A stretch of 64,000 bases of DNA from Hyphomicrobium sp. (GCA_013141015.1 JABFRT010000007.1:101220-165219), one strand, 5' to 3'. Counted from the stretch's first letter, positions 34,861 through 44,090 are shown. The notes: generated from the sequence alone by a model not told the origin. Numbers and translations: made by a program.

Positions 34861-35903
34861 TGCGGGTGCTCGCCTGGAAGATCGGCCATGCCGGTTAAAA
34901 TCCCGGCGGCGGCCATCACGACCGGCAGCGCAAGTGCGGCGCCCGTGCCTTCGCCAAGGCGCATACCGAAGAGAAGCAAAGGTTCGACGCCTAGATTTTC
35001 GAGCAGCTGCCAATGGCCAATATCGGCGGAAGCATGCGCGAAGATGCAGTGGTCACGCACGCGCGGATCTCGCGCAATCGCCGCTGCTGCGACGGCAGTC
35101 GCGATGAAGCCGTCAACCACGACGATGCATGCGTGCCGCGCAGCAGCATTGATCGCGCCCGCCATCATGACCATTTCGAACCCGCAAAATTCGGAAAGTG
35201 CGGCCTCGGCTCGCGCTCCGGGTGGCGACGCCGGCAGCGCAGCGCGTGCAAAGGTCTGTGCGAGAATTTCACGCTTATGCGCAAGTCCTAGCGGTGGCAC
35301 ACCAGCACCATTTCCAACCAGAAAATACAAACCAAGCCCGGTCAGGGCGTGCGCGAGCAGCGCACTGGCCGACGTATTGCCGATGCCGACTTCGCCAAAT
35401 GCGAACACGCGTGTGCCGTCGCGCACGGCGGCCTCAACAATGTCTTCACCAGCGCGCAACGCCGCATCGCGCTCATCGGTGGTCATCGCTGGACCGAGCC
35501 GTGCGTTGCGTGTGCCAGCCGCGATGCGCCGGTCGATCAAGCGCGGATGCGCATCCAACGGCGCGAGTAGCCCGGCATCTACCAGCACAACGCCGGCATT
35601 GGCCGCACGCGCACACACCGAAATTCCTGCTGTGCCTGCCAGGATCAGCTTGGCAATTTCCCGGGTCACTTCGGATGGGTATGCGGTCACGCCTTCCGCT
35701 GTGAGGCCGTGGTCACCGGCGAACACGATAATTTTCGCCAAGCCCAAATCAGGCGACAACGAGCCCGTCGCCAGCCCAATCTGAATGGCCAGCTCTTCAA
35801 GCCGCCCGAGTGCGCCAACCGGTTTGGCTTTGCCGTCGATGCGCGCGCGCAGCGCACGTTCCAACTCGGCGCGAGGCGCCTTCGGGTCTGCCGCTTTAGT
35901 CAT
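34857..35903 (-). CDS. cobT: Nicotinate-nucleotide-dimethylbenzimidazole phosphoribosyltransferase
   Basis: 348 residues. Makes alpha-ribazole 5'-phosphate from dimethylbenzimidazole for the lower ligand of cobalamin. KPVGALGRLEELAIQIG, IIVFAGDHGLTAEGVTAYP, FGEVGIGNTSASA and the late GMRLGEGTGAALALP with the catalytic Glu are all clear. Its ATG overlaps the glcF stop by four bases, so translation is coupled to the glycolate oxidase operon, and its stop overlaps cobS. No cobalamin riboswitch is visible in this run of genes. Confidence 0.95.
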   Translation of the reverse strand: MTKAADPKAPRAELERALRARIDGKAKPVGALGRLEELAIQIGLATGSLSPDLGLAKIIVFAGDHGLTAEGVTAYPSEVTREIAKLILAGTAGISVCARAANAGVVLVDAGLLAPLDAHPRLIDRRIAAGTRNARLGPAMTTDERDAALRAGEDIVEAAVRDGTRVFAFGEVGIGNTSASALLAHALTGLGLYFLVGNGAGVPPLGLAHKREILAQTFARAALPASPPGARAEAALSEFCGFEMVMMAGAINAAARHACIVVVDGFIATAVAAAAIARDPRVRDHCIFAHASADIGHWQLLENLGVEPLLLFGMRLGEGTGAALALPVVMAAAGILTGMADLPGEHPQ

Positions 35904-37264
35904 GAGCCAATATAATCGTCGGCGCTGCGTTGCGGTTGCGGCACGGGCGTCGAGAACCCTTCCAGCGCTTCAAGGCCGGGCGGCACCGGTCCGCCATAGG
36001 CCCAATCGAGCAGCTCAACAGTATGCACCACCGGATAATCGAGGCCCGATTGCAGCTGGCTGATGCAGCCGATGTTGCCGGCCGCCACGATATCCGGACG
36101 CAGCGCCTTGATGTGCGCAGCCTTGCGGTCGCGCAGTTCGGTGGCGATCTTCGGCTGCACGATATTGTAAATGCCGGCCGACCCGCAACACAGGTGCCCT
36201 TCCGCGATATCGAGCACGCCATAACCGGCTTTTTTCAACAGGGCTTTCGGCTGCCACGTCACGCGTTGGCCGTGTTGCAGCGAGCACGCGGCATGATAGG
36301 CGACCTTGAGGCTCGACCAGCGCTTCGGCGCGCCGATGTCGTGCGATGACAAGAACTCGGTGATGTCCTTGGCCTTCGACGAAATCAGCGCCGCGCGTTC
36401 GGCGTAGTCCGGATCGCCCGCGAGAAGATGGCCGTAGTCTTTGACGGTCGTGCCGCATCCCGACGCGTTGATGATGATGGCATCGACGTTGCCACGCTCA
36501 ATCTCTTTCGACCACGCATCGACATTGCGCTTGGCGGAGGTGATTGCCTGGTCTTCCATGCCGATGTGCTGGGTCAGCGCGCCGCAACACCCAGCGCCTG
36601 CCGAGACGATCACGTCAACACCGCCGCGGGCCAGCAAGCGGATGGTGGCATCATTGATATCCGGACGCAGCACCTGCTGGGCGCAGCCTGCCAGCATAAT
36701 CACGCGCGCGGTGCGGGTGCCCGTCGTCGCCGCGGTGCCAGGCCCTTTGAACTTGGTTGCACGCACGCCGCGCTTTGGCGCCAGATCGGACATGGCGGCC
36801 AGTTCGCCAAGGCCGATGCGGCGGAATGCTGGCGCCAGGCGGCGGCCAAGAGGGGCGGCCTTCAACGCCCAGCGGAAGCGGTTTGGATAAGGAATGATCG
36901 CCGCCAGCATGCGCCTCACGGTGCGGCTTTTCAAACTGCGCGCGCCGGTTTTCTCAATGTGGTTGCGGGCGATTTCGACAAGGTGCGCATAGTCGACGCC
37001 GGATGGGCACGTGGTCATGCATGAAAAGCACGACAAGCAGCGGTCGATGTGGGTTGAGATTTCAGGCCGGGACTCGATGCCCTTTTCCAGCATGTCCTTG
37101 ATGGCGTAGATGCGGCCGCGCGGACTGTCGCGCTCATCGCCGAGCAGCACATACGTCGGGCACGTCGCCGTGCACAGCCCGCAATGCACACAGCGGCGCA
37201 GAATGCGTTCCGCTTCGGCGGTTTCCGGGTGCTGCAACTGTTCGGCTGTGAAATTTGTTTGCAT
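35900..37264 (-). CDS. glcF: Glycolate oxidase iron-sulfur subunit
   Basis: 454 residues. Two [4Fe-4S] motifs lie near the N-terminus: CVHCGLCTATCP (about 26-37) and CLSCFSCMTTCP (about 77-88). The C-terminal half has paired cysteine motifs typical of the CCG domain: GAGCCGALTQHIG and HLCCGSAGIYN. It passes electrons from the GlcD/GlcE flavin subunits to the membrane quinone pool when glycolate is oxidised to glyoxylate. It follows glcE by 54 bases and overlaps cobT. Confidence 0.95.
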   Translation of the reverse strand: MQTNFTAEQLQHPETAEAERILRRCVHCGLCTATCPTYVLLGDERDSPRGRIYAIKDMLEKGIESRPEISTHIDRCLSCFSCMTTCPSGVDYAHLVEIARNHIEKTGARSLKSRTVRRMLAAIIPYPNRFRWALKAAPLGRRLAPAFRRIGLGELAAMSDLAPKRGVRATKFKGPGTAATTGTRTARVIMLAGCAQQVLRPDINDATIRLLARGGVDVIVSAGAGCCGALTQHIGMEDQAITSAKRNVDAWSKEIERGNVDAIIINASGCGTTVKDYGHLLAGDPDYAERAALISSKAKDITEFLSSHDIGAPKRWSSLKVAYHAACSLQHGQRVTWQPKALLKKAGYGVLDIAEGHLCCGSAGIYNIVQPKIATELRDRKAAHIKALRPDIVAAGNIGCISQLQSGLDYPVVHTVELLDWAYGGPVPPGLEALEGFSTPVPQPQRSADDYIGS

Positions 37265-37318
37265 GGCGCCTGAGTAAACTGCGGGTGCTCTGAGTGTTGT
37301 GGTTGCGAACGGTGACAG

Positions 37319-38542
37319 TTAGAAATTAGCATACATCCGGCCGCGATTGAGAAGACCATGCGGATCGAATGCGGCCTTGATACCACGTGACAGGCGTTCC
37401 ATTTCAGGTTTCAACGGCTCGAACACATCGACACTCGCCCGGACCTCCGGCAGCGCCCGTATCAGGGTTGCGTGACCACCACGAACGGCGACCGCGCGGC
37501 GCACGTCGGATGCACCCGCATCGGCCGCGGCCGGCACTTCAAGCCAAACGAGCCCACCCGACCAATCATAGAACGCGTGAGCGGCCATGAACTTCTGGAT
37601 TGCGGCCACGATTTCAGGCCCCTTGGTTGGCGCCGTTGAAATGCGCCACAAACTAGTTTCCGCCGAATAGGGCATGACCGATACGCGGCGCAGATCACTC
37701 CAAAGGCCCCAGGTCTCCGCCGAGCCCAGCTCAAGCGGTGTGCCATAAATGCGCAACGCCTCTTTCAACTTGTCCCGGCGGTAGTCCACGGAGGCCGCAA
37801 AATTTTCAAGCCGCAGCAGCGTCAACCCTTCCCCCAGGGCGGCAAGTTTCTGATTGCCGAGCCGGCTGGCCGCGACCTTCGGCAAGTGCACAGCGCCCGT
37901 CACTTCGAATGGCGTGCCCATGGCCGCCGTCAACGCTTCGATGGCCAGATCGTCAGGCAGGTTGCGGTAGACCAATGTGGTCATGGCCTCAGGCAGCGGC
38001 ACAACCTTGAAGGTCACTTCGGTCAGCACAGCAAGCGTGCCCCAACTGCCGGTCAGGCTGCGCGCCATATCAAGCCCGGTGACGTTTTTCATCACCCGGC
38101 CGCCGGATTTGAAAAGCTCCGCCCGGCCGTTGACGGCGCGAACGCCGAGCAGGTGGTCACGCGCGCTGCCGCTGAAGACGCGGCGGCTGCCGGAGATGTT
38201 GGTTGCAAACACGCCGCCGATTGATAACGCGCCGGCCGGTGCGCCGGTCGCCGGACCAAGATCGACAGGTTCAAACGGCAGCATCTGGCCGCGAGATGCG
38301 AGTTCCGCCTCGATTTCAAACAGTGGTGTGCCGGCCCGCGCTGACATGACCAACTCGTTCGGCTCATAAAGCGTGACGCCGCGCAACGAGGCGGTCGAAA
38401 TGACCGTAGCCGCGGCAGACGGACGGCCGGCATTGCGCAGCGCGCCGTGACCAACCACCTCGACCGCCTGCTTTTGCGCGGCCAGCCGGGCGATGATCGA
38501 TTGCAGTTCCCACTCGGCGGCGGGACGCAAAAGCTCGGTCAC
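37319..38542 (-). CDS. glcE: Glycolate oxidase FAD-binding subunit
   Basis: 407 residues. I chose the GTG at 38542 because GAGGAG lies six bases upstream and family similarity starts right there (VTELLRPAAEWELQSIIARL). The frame continues to 38692, but that would overlap glcD and consists largely of three 15-base tandem repeats. FAD-binding PCMH-like blocks are visible: VEVVGHGALRNAGRP, FATNISGSRRVFSGSARDHL and GGRVMKNVTGLDMARSLTGS. It forms the GlcDEF complex with its neighbours. Confidence 0.92.
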   Translation of the reverse strand: MTELLRPAAEWELQSIIARLAAQKQAVEVVGHGALRNAGRPSAAATVISTASLRGVTLYEPNELVMSARAGTPLFEIEAELASRGQMLPFEPVDLGPATGAPAGALSIGGVFATNISGSRRVFSGSARDHLLGVRAVNGRAELFKSGGRVMKNVTGLDMARSLTGSWGTLAVLTEVTFKVVPLPEAMTTLVYRNLPDDLAIEALTAAMGTPFEVTGAVHLPKVAASRLGNQKLAALGEGLTLLRLENFAASVDYRRDKLKEALRIYGTPLELGSAETWGLWSDLRRVSVMPYSAETSLWRISTAPTKGPEIVAAIQKFMAAHAFYDWSGGLVWLEVPAAADAGASDVRRAVAVRGGHATLIRALPEVRASVDVFEPLKPEMERLSRGIKAAFDPHGLLNRGRMYANF

Positions 38543-38564
38543 GGTCTGCTCCTCTTTGATGATC

Positions 38565-38609
38565 GGGACATTGACGGCTGGGACATCGAAGGCTGGGACA
38601 TCGAAGGCT
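38565..38609. repeat. Three 15-bp tandem repeats before glcE
   Basis: Units at 38565, 38580 and 38595 read GGGACAT(T/C)GA(C/A)GGCT; the last two are identical. They fall in the 91-base gap between glcD and glcE if glcE starts at 38542. The length is a multiple of three, so they keep the upstream frame open and would tempt a start that is too long. Confidence 0.8.
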
Positions 38610-38633
38610 GGAACAAGGACACGATGGGCGGTC

Positions 38634-40112
38634 TCATGCAGCGCGCGACTGGCCAGGTCCGTGCCCTGCGATGTGCGCGCCGCTGGCATCAAGCGGGAAA
38701 ACCTTGGCCGCGTTAAGCAGCCAGCCCGGATCGAACACCGTTTTGATGCGCATCTGCACAGCGAGATCGACGCTTGAAAATTGCACGGTCATCAGATCGC
38801 GCTTTTCTATGCCGACACCGTGTTCGCCGGTCAGGCATCCGCCAACTTCTACGCACAGCCGCAGAATATCGGCGCCCGCCTGCTCGGCCTTGGCGGCTTC
38901 CTCGGGCTTGTTGGCATCATACAAAATCAGCGGATGCAGATTGCCGTCACCGGCATGGAAAATGTTGGCAACTTTCAAGCCATAGCCCGCGCAGATTTCG
39001 CCGATGCGGGTCAACACGCGCGGCAACTGGCCAAGCGGAATGGTGCCGTCCATGCAGTAGTAGTCGGAAATACGGCCAACCGCGCCGAACGCGGCCTTGC
39101 GCCCCGCCCAGATGCGCGCGCTCTGACCGGCATCCGAACTGATCACCACCGACTTCGGCCCGAACGGATGGGCGATTTCCGCAATCCGGTTGAGCAGCAC
39201 ATTGATTTCGGTTTCCGAACCTTCAACTTCGACAATCAACAGCGCCTCAACGTCGAGCGGATAGCCGGCCGCCGCGTACGCTTCGCAGACTTCGATGGCT
39301 GGCCTGTCCATGTATTCAATGGCCACCGGCACGATGCCAGCTCCGATAATGGCGGCGACACACGCGCCAGCCTGTTCGGGAGACGCGAAACCGAGCAGCA
39401 TCGGGCGCGCACCTTCCGCGGCTTTGAGAATGCGCACGGTGGCTTCGGTGATCACGCCGAGCTGGCCTTCGGAGCCGATCATGTAGCTCAACAGATCGTA
39501 TCCGGGCGCGTCGAGATGGGCGCCGCCGATATCGACGATCGTGCCGTCCATCAGCACCATTTTGACGCCGAGCACGTTGTGGGTGGTAACGCCGTACTTC
39601 AAGCAATGGGCGCCGCCCGAATTCATCGCCAGATTGCCAGCCAGCGTGCAGGCGAGTTGCGACGATGGGTCGGGCGCATAGAAAAAGCCCTGCTGCCCGG
39701 CGCGCGCAGAAATGGCGAGATTGGTAATGCCGGATTCGACGCGTGCAAAACGGTTAGCGAAGTCGATCTCAAGCACGCGATTCATCTTTGAGACGCACAA
39801 CACAATCGCGTCTTCGGCCGGTAGCGCGCCGCCGCACAACGACGTGCCGGCACCGCGCGGGATGACCTTGATTGCGTTGTCGCTGCAATAGCGCAGAACC
39901 TTGGACACCTCGTCCGTGGTCCGCGGCAGCACAACCAGCAACGGCATGCGGCGGTAGGCCGTCAGCGCATCGGTCTCAAACGCGCGACGGCCATCTTCAT
40001 CGATGATGATTTGCGGCCCGCCGATCAAGCGGGCGATGTCGTCAGCGATGATGGCGCGGCGGCCGATGACCCCCTGATCCGGTTCGGGCAGCCTGACAAA
40101 GGTCAATTCCAA
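38634..40112 (-). CDS. glcD: Glycolate oxidase subunit, FAD-linked
   Basis: 492 residues from the TTG at 40112. AGGAGG lies two bases before this TTG and eight bases before a second in-frame TTG at 40106, so the latter may be the true start. FAD-binding blocks VIPRGAGTSLCGGALPAEDA, FYAPDPSSQLACTLAGNLAM and IGSEGQLGVITEATVRILKA are typical of GlcD, and the C-terminal FHAGDGNLHP plus GGCLTGEHGVGIEKRDLM are diagnostic of the FAD-linked oxidase family. First gene of glcDEF-cobTS, divergent from a LysR gene that likely regulates it. Confidence 0.94.
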   Translation of the reverse strand: MELTFVRLPEPDQGVIGRRAIIADDIARLIGGPQIIIDEDGRRAFETDALTAYRRMPLLVVLPRTTDEVSKVLRYCSDNAIKVIPRGAGTSLCGGALPAEDAIVLCVSKMNRVLEIDFANRFARVESGITNLAISARAGQQGFFYAPDPSSQLACTLAGNLAMNSGGAHCLKYGVTTHNVLGVKMVLMDGTIVDIGGAHLDAPGYDLLSYMIGSEGQLGVITEATVRILKAAEGARPMLLGFASPEQAGACVAAIIGAGIVPVAIEYMDRPAIEVCEAYAAAGYPLDVEALLIVEVEGSETEINVLLNRIAEIAHPFGPKSVVISSDAGQSARIWAGRKAAFGAVGRISDYYCMDGTIPLGQLPRVLTRIGEICAGYGLKVANIFHAGDGNLHPLILYDANKPEEAAKAEQAGADILRLCVEVGGCLTGEHGVGIEKRDLMTVQFSSVDLAVQMRIKTVFDPGWLLNAAKVFPLDASGAHIAGHGPGQSRAA

Positions 40113-40298
40113 GGCCTCCTCAGCAAGCCGGGCTCATCCTAACACACATGCGGGCCATTTGATGCGTGAGACAGCCGCCTCGTATTAGTCAAGTTTGCGA
40201 TTTAGTCCGTATTCAGCATGGCGAAACAGTACGTCTCAGTTTACTCTTGGGGGCATAACTGTTGTGCAAATACCAAGATTTAGTGAAGCACATTCGTC

Positions 40299-40316
40299 TG
40301 GCACAACATGGCACAA
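40299..40316. promoter_or_regulatory. Direct repeat in the glcD/LysR divergent region
   Basis: TGGCACAA occurs at 40299-40306 and again at 40309-40316, ten bases (one helical turn) apart, 13 bases before the LysR start. Spacing and location suit an operator, perhaps for autoregulation. No classical LysR T-N11-A palindrome stands out. Confidence 0.35.
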
Positions 40317-40329
40317 TGGGATCGGTTTT

Positions 40330-41328
40330 ATGAGTTCGCCCAGAATAACGTCTCCAAGAGATCCCAACGTGACGGCAATCAGCGATCTAGACATATTTGC
40401 ACGCGTCGCCCGCACCGGCAACATGTCGATGGCCGGGCGCGAGATGGGCTTGTCGCCGGCCGTCGTCTCAAAGCGCATCAGCTTGCTTGAAGACCGCCTC
40501 GGCGCCCGGCTGTTCCAGCGCACCACGCGCCAGTTGACACTGACGGAAACCGGCGAAGGCTACTTCAAGCGGGTGGTCGACATCCTGAGCCTTGTTGAAG
40601 AAGCCGAAGACTACGTCAGCCGCCGCAACACCAAGCCGCGCGGCACACTCAAAATCTCAGCCCCGACATCATTCAGCAGGTTGCATATCACGCCCCACCT
40701 GCCGGCGTTCCTGGCGCGCTACCCCGACATCGAAATCGATATGCAGCTGACCGACAACTTCGTCGATATCATCCGCGAAGGCTTCGATCTTGCTGTGCGG
40801 ATAGGCGAACTGGAAGATTCTTCCCTCGTGGCCCGCAAACTGGCCAAGGAAAGCCGGGTTATCTGCGCCTCACCGAAATATCTGGCGGCGGCGGGTACAC
40901 CAAAGACCATCGAAGACCTCGACGCCCACAATTGCTTACTCGCGGGCGCCCAAGACATGTGGCGGCTCGACGGGCCGGACGGCCCAATTGAAGTGCGCGT
41001 TAAAGGCAATATCCGCTCGAATTCGGCAGACTTCATCCGCACGGCGCTGACGCAGGGCTTGGGCTTGGCGTTGCGCGCCACCTGGGATATCGGCGCGGAA
41101 CTTGAGCGCGGCGAACTGCAGATCGTGCTGCCGGAATATACCGGCTCATCTAAAAACGGCATTTTCGCCGTTTATCCGTGCCGCGAGTTCATGCCGTCGA
41201 AGGTCAACACCTTCATCGAATTCTTCGGCGACCTGCTGGAGCGTGATCCGGCCTGGAGCAAGGCCAACGCCCCGCCGCAACTTGTGGCAGCCGCGGCCGC
41301 CAAGGCGCGCAAATCCGCGCCGAAGTGA
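40330..41328 (+). CDS. LysR-family transcriptional regulator
   Basis: 332 residues from the ATG at 40330, with GGGA upstream; the frame extends to 40195 without similarity. The N-terminal winged HTH reads LDIFARVARTGNMSMAGREM, then LSPAVVSKRISLLEDRLG and RLFQRTTRQLTLTETG (about 20-80). The effector domain has VDILSLVEEAEDYV, RGTLKISAPTSFSR and FDLAVRIGELEDSSL, of the CrgA/AaeR-like group. The C-terminus ends in an Ala/Lys tail. It is transcribed away from glcD across 217 bases, so control of glcDEF is a reasonable inference. Confidence 0.9.
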   Translation: MSSPRITSPRDPNVTAISDLDIFARVARTGNMSMAGREMGLSPAVVSKRISLLEDRLGARLFQRTTRQLTLTETGEGYFKRVVDILSLVEEAEDYVSRRNTKPRGTLKISAPTSFSRLHITPHLPAFLARYPDIEIDMQLTDNFVDIIREGFDLAVRIGELEDSSLVARKLAKESRVICASPKYLAAAGTPKTIEDLDAHNCLLAGAQDMWRLDGPDGPIEVRVKGNIRSNSADFIRTALTQGLGLALRATWDIGAELERGELQIVLPEYTGSSKNGIFAVYPCREFMPSKVNTFIEFFGDLLERDPAWSKANAPPQLVAAAAAKARKSAPK

Positions 41329-41355
41329 ACAACCGGGCTTGACGTCACGCCACCA

Positions 41356-41559
41356 CTACCGGCCTTTGCCGCAGCGGTCGATGCAGGCTTGAAGCTGGGC
41401 GTCGCACTGCGGCGACGAGACAGCTTTATTGGCCAGGCGGCACTGATTGTGCGCGCTCCGGCATTGCGCCACGCACTGATCAGCGGCCGCCAACTCAATA
41501 CGTTGGCCGCCAACAGTGAAAGCGCCGAAAATCGCCAGACTTGCGAGCATCAGCTTCAT
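41356..41559 (-). CDS. Small cysteine-rich exported protein
   Basis: 67 residues from the ATG at 41559. A signal peptide (LMLASLAIFGAFTVGGQRI) precedes a mature part of about 43 residues with six cysteines in paired spacing: DQCVAQCRSAHNQCR, SPQCDAQLQACIDRCG. The C-x3-C-x6-C then C-x6-C-x3-C symmetry suggests a two-helix hairpin held by disulfides. Similar short proteins are common in Hyphomicrobiales without a known role. The open frame extends far upstream (to 41829), but only this part shows signal peptide and motif. Confidence 0.72.
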   Translation of the reverse strand: MKLMLASLAIFGAFTVGGQRIELAAADQCVAQCRSAHNQCRLANKAVSSPQCDAQLQACIDRCGKGR

Positions 41560-41710
41560 GGTTCTCTGCGCCTCTTCGACGGCCCCCCGCTGGGGCCGTG
41601 CCGGGTCTGAGAAACGCACGCTAGAGCTGCAAATCCTCAGGATCCAGGCTTTACCCGTGCCAGCCTGAACGGAAGCTGAACCGGATTTTTGGCTTTTGAG
41701 ACGATGTCCG

Positions 41711-43093
41711 TCAGAAGGCGAATTCCTCGAAAACATGGTCGATGTTGCCCTGCCAGTCGCCATTGTAGCGGGCAAGCAGCAGATCCGAGACCGTCCGGCC
41801 ATTGCCAGCGATGACGTCCAGCGGCGCAAGGTACAGCGTTTCGTCCTGGTTGCGGGCGTTGATGCAGGCGCGGTTTTTCAGGCCAAGCCGGGAGATGCGC
41901 AACGCGTGGCGGGCGATCTCGCCAACCGTTGTGTTGCGGAACGGCGTGCGCAGCGCCGATTTCGGCACGGCGTTGCGTAGCGCCTCGCGTTCCGGTGGCG
42001 TCCAATCCTTGACCAGCTGCCACGCCTGATCGAGCGCCGCGTCATCATAAAGAATGCCGGTCCAGAACGCCGGCAGCGCGGTGATCGAATTCCAGCGTCC
42101 GCCGTCGGCACCGCGCATTTCAAGAAAACGCTTCAGGCGCACTTCCGGAAACAGAGTTGTCAGGTGATCGGACCAGTCGTCGATGGATGGCCGTTGGCCT
42201 TCAAAGCCCTTTAATTTACCGGCCATAAAATCGCGGAACGAGGAACCGGCGACGTCAATGTATTTGCCGGCGCGGTAGACGAAATACATCGGCACATCGA
42301 GCGCGTAATCAACATAGCGCTCATAGCCCATGCCGGATTCGAAGGCGAACGGCAGCATGCCCGTGCGGCGCTTGTCGGTATCGCGCCAGACTTCCGAGCG
42401 CATCGATTGAAAACCGTTGGGCTGGCCTTCAGTGAACGGCGAAGCCGCAAACAGCGCGGTTGCAACCGGCTGCAGCGCCAGCGACACGCGCATCTTTTTG
42501 ACCATGTCGGCTTCATTGGAGAAGTCGAGGTTCACCTGCACGGTCGCCGTGCGGTACATCATGTCGAGACCACGGCTGCCAACCATCGGCATGTACCGCG
42601 TCATCACCTGATAGCGTTGCTTGGGCATAGTCGGAACTTCGTCCAACCGCCATTTCGGCGAGAACCCAAGCCCAAGAAAACCGATTTGCAGATCTTCGCC
42701 GACGTCGAGCACTTCGACCAGGTGGGTCTGCGTTTCATCCGCGGTCTCGTGCAGCGTTTCAACAGGCGCGCCTGACAATTCGAATTGACCGCCGGGTTCC
42801 AGGCTGATCGTGCCGCCCTTCTCGCCGTCCGGGCGCTTCAATGCGATCACATTGCCGTTCTCACGGATGGCAATCCAGCCGTAACGGCGGATCAGCTCGT
42901 CCATCAACGCCTGGATGCCGGTTGGCCCAGAGTAGGGCACGGCTGCCAGCGTGCCCGTCTGGAATACGAATTTTTCGTGCTCGGTGCCGATGCGCCACTG
43001 CGGCTTTGGTTTTTCGCCAGCCGCGATCCAACGGACCAGATCGTCCCGCGATTCAATGCCAGGGCTCAGCGCGCCTTCTTCTCTGGTCGACAT
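41711..43093 (-). CDS. gshA: Glutamate-cysteine ligase
   Basis: 460 residues of the plant/alphaproteobacterial type. Joins glutamate and cysteine for glutathione. WRIGTEHEKFVF (about 33-44), GGTISLEPGGQFELSGAPVE (about 94-113), ETHLVEVLDV-like metal and substrate region, and the ARYNGDWQGN near the C-terminus are diagnostic. Two cysteines that form the redox switch in plant enzymes are not evident. It lies 256 bases downstream of rsmE on the same strand, an order seen in relatives; no feature is visible between them. Confidence 0.94.
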   Translation of the reverse strand: MSTREEGALSPGIESRDDLVRWIAAGEKPKPQWRIGTEHEKFVFQTGTLAAVPYSGPTGIQALMDELIRRYGWIAIRENGNVIALKRPDGEKGGTISLEPGGQFELSGAPVETLHETADETQTHLVEVLDVGEDLQIGFLGLGFSPKWRLDEVPTMPKQRYQVMTRYMPMVGSRGLDMMYRTATVQVNLDFSNEADMVKKMRVSLALQPVATALFAASPFTEGQPNGFQSMRSEVWRDTDKRRTGMLPFAFESGMGYERYVDYALDVPMYFVYRAGKYIDVAGSSFRDFMAGKLKGFEGQRPSIDDWSDHLTTLFPEVRLKRFLEMRGADGGRWNSITALPAFWTGILYDDAALDQAWQLVKDWTPPEREALRNAVPKSALRTPFRNTTVGEIARHALRISRLGLKNRACINARNQDETLYLAPLDVIAGNGRTVSDLLLARYNGDWQGNIDHVFEEFAF

Positions 43094-43349
43094 GCGCGCT
43101 CTCTGGCCCTGCTCGTCTGGTTGTGTGCCCCGGCGGATATCCAGCTGGCGGCTTCGGCTGGCAGGTTCGCACCTGCTGCCGCTATATGGACATGCTATCC
43201 CGGCACGGCAAGAGTTGTGATGATTGGCGCCCCTGCAACCTTCATATCCACGTTTGCGGCGTCACGATTTCGGCCCGTACCCTTGGTGAATACGCAAGCC
43301 CGAGCCCCGCCGATCAGGCCGGATCGCCAAGGTCAGTCCGGACGAGTAG

Positions 43350-44090
43350 TCAGGACCAATCACCAAGCGTCGCATTCACGAGTGCCAGAGCGGCAACGGC
43401 GGCCGTATCCGCCCGCATGATCCGCGGGCCAAGCGAGATCGCGCGAACGAACGGTTTGGTGAGCAGCGTCTGGCGTTCGCGCGGGTCGAACCCGCCCTCA
43501 GGGCCAATCAGCACGGCGACCAGCCCGGATGAGACTGCGCCGAGTGCTTCAATTGGATTTTTGACTGTCGCGTCTTCGTCACAAAAAATGAGTGTGCGGG
43601 CGGCGTCCCAGCCCGATAGCGCTTTCTCAAGGGTGACCGGCTCGCTCACATCCGGCACCCGCAGCACGCCGCACTGCTCGGCCGCTTCGATGGCGTTGGC
43701 ACGCATCCGCTCGAGATTGACACGCTCGGCGATGGTGCGCTGCGTTATCACCGGCCGCAGCCGGGCCACGCCCATTTCAACAGCCTTTTGCACCATATAA
43801 TCGAGGCGCGAGCGTTTCAGCGGCGCGAATAGATAGTCGATATCCGGGCCGTTCGTTTGCGGCCGCGTTTGATCCGCCGCCACCAGCACAGCGGTGCGCT
43901 TTTTGATCTCACCAAGTTCCGCCAACCACTCGCCATCGCGGCCGTTGAACACCAACACCTGCGCGCCAGCGCCAAGCCGCAGCACGTTGATCAGATAGTG
44001 CGCCTGCTCCTCACGCAGCGGCACACGCATACCCGCTGCAAGGGGGTGATCGACATAAAGGCGTTCGGAGGTCAAATCGCGGATGGCCAT
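43350..44090 (-). CDS. rsmE: 16S rRNA (uracil-1498-N3)-methyltransferase
   Basis: 246 residues from the ATG at 44090; the frame continues upstream to 44318 without similarity. It has an N-terminal PUA-like domain (RLYVDHPLAAG, REEQAHYLINVLRLGAGAQV) and a SPOUT methyltransferase domain with the knot motifs VLIGPEGGFDPRERQ (about 190-204) and AISLGPRIMRADTAAVAAL (about 215-233). It methylates U1498 in the decoding centre of the small subunit. Divergent from ubiA with 130 bases between starts. Confidence 0.95.
   Translation of the reverse strand: MAIRDLTSERLYVDHPLAAGMRVPLREEQAHYLINVLRLGAGAQVLVFNGRDGEWLAELGEIKKRTAVLVAADQTRPQTNGPDIDYLFAPLKRSRLDYMVQKAVEMGVARLRPVITQRTIAERVNLERMRANAIEAAEQCGVLRVPDVSEPVTLEKALSGWDAARTLIFCDEDATVKNPIEALGAVSSGLVAVLIGPEGGFDPRERQTLLTKPFVRAISLGPRIMRADTAAVAALALVNATLGDWS

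Noticed and set aside
38781..39791. 336-codon frame antisense to glcD
   Set aside because: Shadow of glcD; no start signal or family similarity.
40113..40329. Cobalamin riboswitch controlling glcDEF-cobTS
   Set aside because: The region is about 215 bases, but I cannot find the conserved B12-box core and the lead genes are not B12 related.
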